Program-made: the position numbers and the translations under genes
Notes under the pieces: generated by a model
What the model was told of the DNA's origin: nothing
The model's database searches: none
The model's input: the letters and a program-made list of their open reading frames with translations, nothing else
Part shown: positions 56,000 to 64,000 of the stretch, one piece after another
Layout: every line of letters starts with the position of its first letter
How positions within the stretch are numbered: position 1 is the first letter of the stretch
Origin: Heterocephalus glaber
Taxonomy: Eukaryota; Chordata; Mammalia; Rodentia; Bathyergidae
Reading direction: 5' to 3'
Assembly: GCF_000247695.1 (NCBI RefSeq)
Contig: NW_004624842.1
Coordinates: 4,307,427-4,371,426 of the forward strand
Length of the DNA stretch: 64,000 bases

Positions 56000-57304
56000 A
56001 AACTATAGCTTCCTTATCCATTCATCAGTTGATGGATATTTGGGCAGTTTCCAAGATTTAGCTATTACAAATTGTACTGCTATAAACATGTGTGCACATA
56101 TATCACTGTGGTAGGGTGCTTTAAATTATTTTGGGAAGATACCCAGCAGGGAAATACCTAGGTCAAATGGAACCTCTAGTTTTAGTTTTTTGAGAAATCT
56201 CCGCACTGATTTCCACAGTGGTTGCACCAGTCCACACTCCCACCAACAGTGGAGAAGGGTTCTTTTTTCCCCACAGCCCTGTCAGCATTTGTTATTAGTT
56301 GATTTCTTGATAATAGCCATATTCTGTCTGGTGTGAGATGGAATCTCAGTGTTGTTTTAATTTGCATCTCTCAAATGACCAGTGATGTCGAACATTTATT
56401 TATATATTTATTTGCCATTTGTACCTCTTCATCTGAGAAGTGTGTATTCATTTCAGATGCCCATTTTTCGGATTGGGTCTTTAAATTGGGGGAGGTGATT
56501 TTTTTCAATTTTTTATATATTCTAGATATCAGTCTTTTGTCTGAGGAACAGCTGGCACAAATTTTTTCCCACTCTATTGATTATCTCTTTACTCTGTTGA
56601 TGATTTCTTTTGCTGTGCAAAAGCTTTTTAATAAGATGAGATCCCAGCTGTTGATTCTTTGTAATAGAATTCTCTGTAATAAACCCCATGCAATTGGGGC
56701 TTTTTTCATAAAGTCTTTGCCTACACCTATGTCTTGAAGAGTTCCACCTATCCTCTCTTCCAGCAGATTAAGTGTTTCTGTTTTAATATTTAGATCTTTG
56801 ATCCATTTTGATTTTAGTTTAGTGCACAGTGAGAGTCATGGGTCTAGTTTGTGTCTTGGGCATGTGGAAAGGCAAATTTTCTAGCACCATTTATTAAAGA
56901 GGCTGTCTTTCTTTCAGTGAAGGTGTTTGGCCCCTTTGTCAAAGATCAGGTGGCCGAGTGTGTTTAGAGATGTTTCTGCATCTTCTATTCTGTTCTATTG
57001 ATCCTTGGGTCTGGGTGTTTTGTTTTGTTTTGTTTTTGCCAGTACCACACTTTTTATCACAGTAGCTCTGTAGTATAATTTCAGGTCAGGGATTGTGATG
57101 TCCCCTGTTGTCCCTTTGTTGCCCAGAATTGTTTTGCAATTCTAGGTCTCTTCTGGTTGCAAGTGAATTTTAGGATTGTTTTCTCTAATACTGTGAGGTA
57201 TGCTATTGGTATTTTGATTGGGATCACATTAAATCTGTATAACAATTTTGAGACTATGGTCATTTTTTACTATGTTGGTTCTTCCTACCCACAAGCAAGG
57301 GATA

Positions 57305-57808
57305 TCTTTCCATTTTCTTTTTTTTTTTTTCTTTTAAAAAGAGATATTTTTATTGGCTTATGATTCTAGTGGCAGGAAAGTCCAAATGGGCCTCTTGACT
57401 GAATCATAATAGTGTAGAAGTGGAAAGGGAAACAGACACATGCAAAAGACCAAGCATGCGGTTGGCTTCACTTTGTAAAACCCTCAACAAGTCCAGTCTT
57501 ATGAGGTGGGCATTAATTCCTTCTGATCGTGGTGCCCCATAATGTTTCTTTTCTTTTTTTTTCCATTAAGTTATTGGTACATTTTAGGTATACAATACAG
57601 TTACATTCATCGCTGGGATCTTGTACCTTTAAATGATGTATCTTGGTTCTTATTTTTTTCCCATTCCCCTGCCCTCCCTTCACCCCCTCTACCCTTCCCT
57701 TTTTACAAAGACTTTGTTTCCATGTTTTTCCTTTTCTAATATTTTTATTTTCCCTTCTTTCCTTTCCCCTTCCCCTCCCACTTCCCCTACTTCTTCTTTC
57801 CATTTTCT
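57305..57808 (-). mobile_element. L1 3' UTR with 3'-transduced MaLR sequence
   Basis: Perfect 14-bp duplication TCTTTCCATTTTCT at 57305-57318 and 57795-57808. In antisense order from the left: poly(T), about 210 bp of MaLR-LTR-like DNA with an AATAAA signal at 57349-57354 (complement), an internal T-rich tract, then L1 3' UTR to 57794. Confidence 0.75.
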
Positions 57809-58710
57809 GATATCCTTTCAATGTCCTTTCTCAGAGGACTGTTGTTTTCACTGTAAAGATCTTTTACTTCCTTTGTTAGATTAATTCCTAAGTATCTCAT
57901 TTTTTTTGATGCTATTGTGATAGGTGTGGTTTCCCTAATTTCTCTCTCACTAAGTTTATTATTTGTGTACAGGAATGCTATTGATTTTCACATGTTGACT
58001 TTGTATCCAGCTATACTGCTGAGTTTGGTTATCAAATCTCAGTCTTTTGGTGGAGTTTTGGGGTCTTCTATGTAGAATATCATGTCATCTGCAAATAATG
58101 ATAGTTTAACTTCTTCCTTTCCTGTCCTTATTCCTTTTATTCCTTTCTCTTGTCTAATTGCTCTGGCTAATGTTTCCAGAACTATACTGAATAGGAGTGA
58201 TGATAGTGGACATCCTTGTCTTGTTCCTGATGCCTGTTGGTTTGTCATAGATGGCTTTTATCAGATTGAGATGAAGACCATCTATTCCTATTTTCTGTAG
58301 GGTTTTTATTATGAGTGGGTGTTGTAACAGACATGAAAATCAAATAAGCATTAACACAGTTGTAATGGGGGACCTCAATGCCCCACTGCCATAAATAGAC
58401 AGATCAGCTAGACAAAAAATCAACAAAGAAATAGTGGAATTGAACCAAACCTGTGAACAGATGGACTAAGTAGATATCTACAGAGTGTTCCATCCCACAT
58501 CATCAGAATACAAATTCTTCTCAGCTGTGCATGGGATGTTCTCCAAAATAGACCGCATACTAGCTCATGGAACATGCTTAAGTAAATGCAAACGAATTGA
58601 AACTATTGCATGCATATTATCAGACCATAATGCAATGAAATTCGAAATCAGTGACAAAAGAAACCATAAAAACTTAGTAAACACATGGAAATTAAATGAA
58701 ATCCTCCTGG

Positions 58711-58806
58711 GGGCCAGGGATTTAACTCAGTGGCGCTGTTGCCTGCCTTGCAAGTGCAAGGTCCTGAGTTCGATCCCTGGTACCGCAAACAAAACAAAAC
58801 AAAACC
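58711..58806 (+). mobile_element. ID SINE
   Basis: AATCCTCCTG / AACCCTCCTG on both sides; (AAAAC)n tail. Confidence 0.88.
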
Positions 58807-60206
58807 CTCCTGAATAACCAATAGGTCACAGATGAAATTAAAGAAGAAATTAGATAGTTCCTACAATTAAATGACAATGGTGATACAACATGCTGGAACT
58901 TATGGGATGCAATGAAAGCAGTCTTGCAAGAGTGATTTTTAGCGGTGAACAGTCACATCCGGAAAACAGCGAGGTCAAATAAACGACCTATGTTGAACCT
59001 CAAATTTCTAGGAAAAAAAGAACAAGTCAAGCCGAAAGGTCATATGAGGGAGGAAATTATTATAAAGATTAGAGCAGAAATTAATGCAATAGAGACTAAG
59101 AAAACAATGCAGTGAATTGAAGAGTTGGTTCTTTGAAAGATTAAATAAAATTGGTAAACCCTTAGCCAACTTTATCAAAAGAAGGAAAGAAAAGACTCAG
59201 ATCCATGCAGTTAGGAATGAAAAAGGTGAAATCACAACAGATCCTGCAGAAATCCAGAAGATCATCAATACCCACTTCAAGACTCTGTATTCTAATAAGA
59301 TGGAAGATACAGAAGAAATGGACAGATTCCTAGATACATATGAATTACCAAACTGAATCAAGATATAAAAATTCTAAATTAACACAGTAACAATCAGTGA
59401 AATTGAGAGATAATTTAAAACCTACCAACAAAGAAAAGCCCAGGTTCTGATGAATTCACTGCTGAATTCTATAAGACATTTAGAGAAGACCTAATGCTGC
59501 TACTCCTCAAACCCTTTAATGAAATTGAAGGAGAAGCAGTACTCCCAAATTCATTCCTGGAAGCAAGCATTACCCTGCTACCAACACCAGAGTAGGATCC
59601 AAACAAAAAGAACTACAGGCCAATCTCCCTAATGAACACAGATGCAAAAGTCCTCAATAAGATAACTGGTGAACAGAATACAGCAAATCATCAGGATTAT
59701 ACACCACGACCAAGTAAGATTCATCTCAGGGATGCAGGGATGGTTCAACATACGCAAATCAATAAATGTAATTCACCATATTACCAGAGCCAAGGACAGA
59801 AATCACTTGATCATCTCAATAGATGCAGAAAAAGCATGTGAGCTAGGTTTCTTGCACAGAAAAGTTTTATGCTATTTCCTGGAGCTCAGATAATAAATAC
59901 AATCAAGCCCTTTTTGAGATTCTTCAAACTACTATTTGTTCCTTCTGTTGATTCATATGGAAACAAATTATTCCTTCTGTGGAACAAATATTCCAGATTT
60001 TAGTTACAGATGGAACCATAAGTCCACTAATTACCAACTTAACGATGACACTTAGCCAAGGAGTACTGACTTATGCAACACACAGAAGTGGAAGCAGGGC
60101 TTCACCTGCCAATGGAAACAAATGAGAGGAGAGAAGAGGTCTGTCAGTCGGTTTAATATCAACCAACTGTCAGTTTAGTACTAACCAAGCTGTCACAGCT
60201 ACTAGT

Positions 60207-60363
60207 AAAGCTGAGAATCACATCTTTTCTTATAAGAGTACCATTCCAATCTCTTAACTTGCAGTTGGGTGGAAACTGTTTTGTAATGAAAGATCTTCAT
60301 TGGGGGATTGAGCAGCATTTAATAAAGTCTATGTTTGTAAAAAAAAAAAAAAAAGCTGAGAAT
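60207..60363 (+). pseudogene. Short processed retrocopy of an mRNA 3' end
   Basis: Duplication AAAGCTGAGAAT at 60207-60218 and 60352-60363. The 120-bp body ends AATAAA (60321-60326), then a 16-A tail starting about 12 nt later. Parent gene not identified. Confidence 0.75.
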
Positions 60364-60531
60364 GATAAGGACTGTGTAGTACCTGGGTGTGGGCCCCTAA
60401 GTGTATACACACTGATGCGTGTAATTCAGCCAGTGATTTTCTGGGAGGAGGGCCTGTAGCTTTCCTCAGCGTTTCAAGAGATCAGTGACTCACAAACTCT
60501 CAGGAATCTCTGGGCTAAGAAGTTGGAGTCT

Positions 60532-60616
60532 GGGGCCGGGGATTTAGCTCAGTGGTTCCGGCGCCTGCCTCAAAAGTGCTAGGTTCTGAGTTCGATCCCC
60601 AGTACCAAAAAAAAAG
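60532..60616 (+). mobile_element. ID SINE
   Basis: GGAGTCT / AGAGTCT on both sides. Confidence 0.85.
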
Positions 60617-61594
60617 TCAGAGTCTCATGTCCCTGCATGCCGAGCAGGTCATGTCTGGAGGAGTGTGTGCCTTGTGCAGGAATGGGGAAGGAAGAGGTAA
60701 AGAAGCTGGAGCTCTGTGTGCTGGAGAAAAGAGGTCTAACAATAAAAAGCCAGCTAGATGAAGATGTTCATGTGCAGTTCAGATGTTTTATTTATTTTTA
60801 GAAAAAGTAAAAACAAAATCCAAACACTACAAAAGGAGCAGCAGGTGTGCGGTAGAAAGTCTGTTCCTCTCCCTGGGGGACCTGTCAACAGCCTCCTTCC
60901 AGAGCTTCTGCACATGCCCTGTATGCAGTACAGGAAGGAGGTGGAGATTCATCCCTTTCTTGTTCAGCTAATGATATAAGATAGGCATCACTCTGCCTTG
61001 ATTTAAATTTATCTTGCAAAGCATTCTGTCACATATAAAATTATGTGATTCCCTCTTACAACTGTATAGTATTCTGTTATATGAGCATAGCATAATTCAT
61101 GTAACCAACACCCTACTGATAGAAATTTGGTTTATTTCAAGTCTTTGTTCCTACATATACCAATCTTATGTAATAGAGTATGGTGTGCCAGGTATTTTTA
61201 AACTTTGATAGACGTTGACAAATTAACCCTCCAAAGAAATTACTGGACAGTCTTCCCCTTTTGTTGTCTCTGCCTCCTTCCCAGTACAGGCCATTTTCAT
61301 AATTCTTGATATTTACCAAACTTACAAGGGGAAAAAAAGCTATCTCAGTATAAATGATTTGAGATAATGGCCCCATAACATAAAATAAACCATTTTAAAG
61401 TAAGCAGTTTTGTTGAGTAGCATTTAGTACATTTATCTGTTGTGCAACTACCCTCTCTGTCTAGTTCCATGACGCCTTCATCACTCCAAGAAGAAGCTCA
61501 TACACATCAAGCAGCTGCTCCTCATTACCCCTTCCCCAACCTCTGCAACCACCATTCTGCTTTCCCTCTATTCTGGATCTGAATATAAAAGGAA

Positions 61595-61760
61595 TCATGT
61601 ATCCCAGCACTCTGAGAGACTGAGACAGAGAGATCTCAAGTTCAAGCCCTACCTGGGCAGCTTAGTGACTTAGTGAGCCCCTGTCTCAAAATAGAAAAGG
61701 CTTGGGGATGTAGCTCAGTATGAGTGCTATGGCTCAATCCCCAGTTCCACAAAAATTGAA
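61595..61760 (+). mobile_element. B1-dID dimeric SINE
   Basis: B1 3' part, TCTCAAAATAGAAAAGG linker, dID CTTGGGGATGTAGCTCAG. Confidence 0.7.
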
Positions 61761-62071
61761 ATGAGGCCTTTTGTTCATTTGGCATAACATTTTCAAGGTT
61801 TGTTCACATCGTGGCATGTCAGTACTTCGGTTTTTTTACAGCTAAGTAATATTCATAATATTCACTGTTTGTTCAGCCATTGATCTGTCAATAGACATCT
61901 GGGCCGTTTCCGTCTTCAGGCTATTGTCAGAGGTGCTGCTGATGAACATGTGTATATGTGTGTTTGAGCACCTGTTTTCAGGTATTTTGGGTATATACCA
62001 AGGAGTGGAATTGCTAAGTCATATAGTAATTTTATGTTTAAGTTTGTTTTGGTTTAGTTTCTGGGGGGTTT

Positions 62072-62160
62072 TTTGGGGGGTTTTTTTTGTACCAGGGATC
62101 AAACTTGGGTCCTTGCGCTTGCTCAGCGGGTGGCGAAACCACTGAGCTAAATCCCCGGCC
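62072..62160 (-). mobile_element. ID SINE
   Basis: Antisense, ends TAAATCCCCGGCCC. Confidence 0.88.
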
Positions 62161-62162
62161 CG

Positions 62163-62312
62163 GTTTCTGGTTTTTTGAGACAAGATCTCACTATGTAGTT
62201 TAGGTTGGTCTTGAACTCACTATGTAGCCCAGGCTGGCCTTGAACTCAAGGCAATCCTCCTACTTCAGCCTCCTGAGTGCTAGGATGACAGGTATGCGGC
62301 ATCATGCTTAAC
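62163..62312 (-). mobile_element. B1 SINE
   Basis: Antisense B1 with duplication; directly adjoins the ID. Confidence 0.85.
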
Positions 62313-62758
62313 TTTATGTTTAAGTTTTTGAGGAACCTCAGTTTAGCTTTAATTTTTTTTTTTTTTTAGTTTTAATTTTTTGAAGAGATAAAAAAATCAT
62401 TTTATAGAGGGTAGAAAAAGGACTAAGATTATTTTCCAAACTTGGTAGTGGGCATTGAATTATATGACTGCAATATAATCCTCCTAATTTGTATAGTAAT
62501 TGTTATTAGTAGTAATAGCTAATAAAATAACTTATTTTATTTCTAAAGAATTTTGTTTAATGTATTCTTTTAAATATTATTTAAAAGTATTTCATTATGG
62601 GAAACATCAGACATATAAAAGTAGACCAAACACTATAATGATCCTCAGGTACCTGTCACTCAGCTTCAGAATTGTGAACTGATGATCTTTCTTGTTTTCT
62701 CTATTTCCCTTCACTACTCCCTGCTTCACTTTGGGTTTTTCTTTTTTCTTTCTTTTTC

Positions 62759-62898
62759 TTTGGTACCAGGGATCGAACTCAGTACCTTGCACTTGCAAGG
62801 CAGGCGGCAGAACCACTGAGCTAAATCCCTGGCCCCTTGGACTTAAGAGTCTTGCACATGCTAGATACATGCTCTGTCGCTGAGCTGCACCCCAGTCC
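62759..62898 (-). mobile_element. ID SINE plus old truncated ID
   Basis: Young ID 62759-62836 followed by a decayed ID half (GCTGAGCTGCACCCCAGTCC). Confidence 0.75.
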
Positions 62899-62959
62899 TT
62901 ATGGATTATCTTGGCATAAACCCAGGCATTATGTATTTTAATGTTTCTACAAGATGACC

Positions 62960-63080
62960 TCTTTTTTTTTTTTGAGGTGGAGTCTCACTATGTTACCCAG
63001 GCTGACCTCAAACTTGTGAGCTCACAGATCTCTCTTCAACCTCCCAAGTATCTGGGACTACAGTACAGGCCTGTGTACTA
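62960..63080 (-). mobile_element. B1 SINE, diverged
   Basis: Antisense, GAGGTGGAGTCTCACTATG start. Confidence 0.75.
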
Positions 63081-63164
63081 GGCAGATTTGAAAAATGTTA
63101 CTCTAATACAATTATTATACTGAAAGAATTAATAAAGTACCTTGATATTATGAAATACTTGTTT

Positions 63165-63390
63165 ATTAATTTTTGATAATGTGATACATTTACATGGTTC
63201 AGAAAAATCTACAGATTCAAAAGGTGTTTCTTGAAGTTTCTGTTTCTTTCTTGTTCCCAGGGTCCTGGTTCCTTTTGTTCAGTTTGAGGGACATTTGGGC
63301 TGTATCCTGTGGCAACCACTGCTGTTGGCTTCTTTTCTATTCTTCCAGGGAGATTTAATGCATATATAAGCAAATATATTCAGGCATTGG
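63165..63390. repeat. Old LINE-like repeat
   Basis: CCTGTGGCAACCACTGCTG ... TCTTCCAGGGAGATTTAATGCATATATAAGCAAATATAT is a familiar ancient mammalian repeat; family uncertain. Confidence 0.4.
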
Positions 63391-63414
63391 CCTCATTTTA
63401 TTTTATTTTATTTT

Positions 63415-63720
63415 TAGGGTTTTTTTTTTCATTGCACCTTTATTGTTGACTGTTCACTGTTCAGAATTTGATAGGGTTTCCAGAATCACACAGCCCGGTG
63501 GAAGTTCCTCTCTGACACCCTCACTGACAGCTAACCAGCCTCCACTTGTCCCTCTTCCTTATTTGTATGACATTCTGCCAGTGTCCCAGGAGTCCCCGAG
63601 GCTGGCTTCCAACATGGGGTAGGAGGTGCAGAGCTGACCCCAGCAACACGATTGGCTTTGTGTTCGTGTGCTGACCCCTTCCCTGCCACCTCCTCCCCTC
63701 CATTTCCTCTCCTCCTCAGC
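63415..63720 (-). pseudogene. Possible retrocopy of an mRNA 3' end, antisense
   Basis: Poly(T) to 63429, then TTTATT at 63439-63444 (AATAAA on the complement, 9 nt before the tail), then about 270 bp of GC-richer sequence without an open frame of note. Parent unknown; no target duplication found. Confidence 0.4.
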
Positions 63721-63749
63721 AACATCTAGGTCCCCACTGGGCTGAGGAT

Positions 63750-63920
63750 TCTGGTCAGGGTTGGAGTCCTGACTTCACTAGGAGCCATGTGACCTCAGGG
63801 AACTTCCTGACCTCTCTGAGCCCTCCTTTCTTCTACGATGACAAGAGGGAAAGACTCCCATCAGGGCCACTATGAGGATTTGTGTATATAGAGTGCCTAC
63901 CATACAGTATACCCTAAATA
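63750..63920 (+). mobile_element. MIR SINE
   Basis: CATGTGACCTCAGGGAACTTCCTGACCTCTCTGAG and GAGTGCCTACCATACAGTA. Confidence 0.65.
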
Positions 63921-64000
63921 CATCTTAGCTTCCTTCTTCCGGAGGAAGAAAATATATCCGATGAATCAGTGTCAGAGCCAGGTGCTCAGGGGCAGTTGCT

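Larger units (their letters stand above)
55540..59838 (-). mobile_element. L1 with 5' inversion (twin priming)
   Basis: 55540-58324 is antisense L1: 3' UTR with polypurine tract, ORF2 C-terminus and the second half of the reverse transcriptase (antisense frame 58039-58248 includes GTRQGCPLS and the FADD catalytic motif). 58325-59838 is sense L1: endonuclease C-terminus (SKIDRILAH, LSDHNAMKFEI), then ORF2 up to IISIDAEKA. The two pieces are nearly contiguous in ORF2. Frames are broken in both. Contains IDs at 55895-55999 and 58711-58806 and the inserted L1 at 57319. Confidence 0.85.
60960..62340 (-). mobile_element. Old L1 3' regions, antisense
   Basis: Two antisense L1M pieces (60960-61330; 61380-62340), the latter interrupted by a B1-dID, an ID and a B1. 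Confidence 0.55.
51735..64000 (+). other. TRPC4AP: TRPC4AP intron 7 (incomplete)
   Basis: At least 12.3 kb follow the exon 7 donor without a recognisable exon 8. The stretch contains an assembly gap at 52697-53681. The gap is inside an L1 insertion, so exon 8 more likely lies beyond 64000. Confidence 0.7.

Noticed and set aside
58039..58248. Reverse transcriptase frame as a functional gene
   Set aside because: It is a short piece of a broken, inverted L1; frames do not continue.
58485..59356. Endonuclease/RT frames as a host gene
   Set aside because: They are the inverted 5' part of the same L1, with stops and frameshifts and an ID inserted.
55040..64000. TRPC4AP exon 8
   Set aside because: Looked for a continuation from exon 7 (phase 1, starting with the Ala-Leu-rich segment known in the family); nothing suitable with splice sites was found.

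Overview
The window is nuclear DNA of a placental mammal: long introns with GT-AG splice sites, a CpG-island promoter and about half or more of the sequence in interspersed repeats. The repeats point to a rodent. There are dozens of tRNA-Ala-derived ID SINEs, many B1 SINEs with the internal duplication, and old dimeric B1-dID SINEs. B2 elements were not seen. I infer a non-murid rodent; a beaver-like or squirrel-related lineage is my best guess and is not proven here.

The only protein-coding gene I can support is the 5' part of TRPC4AP (TRUSS), on the + strand. A CpG island at about 10140-10740 holds the promoter and exon 1. Exons 1-7 (10327-10494, 31393-31521, 33807-33923, 38514-38571, 41017-41072, 46501-46629, 51527-51734) join in frame to encode the first 288 residues of a protein of about 800 residues. 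Exon 8 and later exons are not visible and must lie in the assembly gap or beyond position 64000.

Region by region: 1-10140 is intergenic and contains an LTR-internal-LTR MaLR element (antisense), a second MaLR LTR nested in an old L1, ID/B1 insertions, a TA-flanked DNA transposon and a strong CTCF-like site. Intron 1 (10495-31392) is largely antisense L1 of several ages with IDs inserted, plus a palindromic mariner relic and a hAT MITE. Introns 2-6 hold further SINEs, small L1 3' ends, MIRs, a U6 pseudogene and a second hAT MITE. Intron 7 (from 51735) contains an assembly gap (52697-53681) inside an L1 insertion, a 4.3-kb L1 with a twin-priming inversion that itself carries an L1 with an apparent 3' transduction, and two small retrocopy-like segments.

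No bacterial-type operon, CRISPR array or novel gene system is present. The most interesting material is retrotransposition and DNA-transposon structure that can be read base by base: target-site duplications, inversions, a 3' transduction, a palindromic mariner, and two related hAT MITEs with 8-bp duplications.
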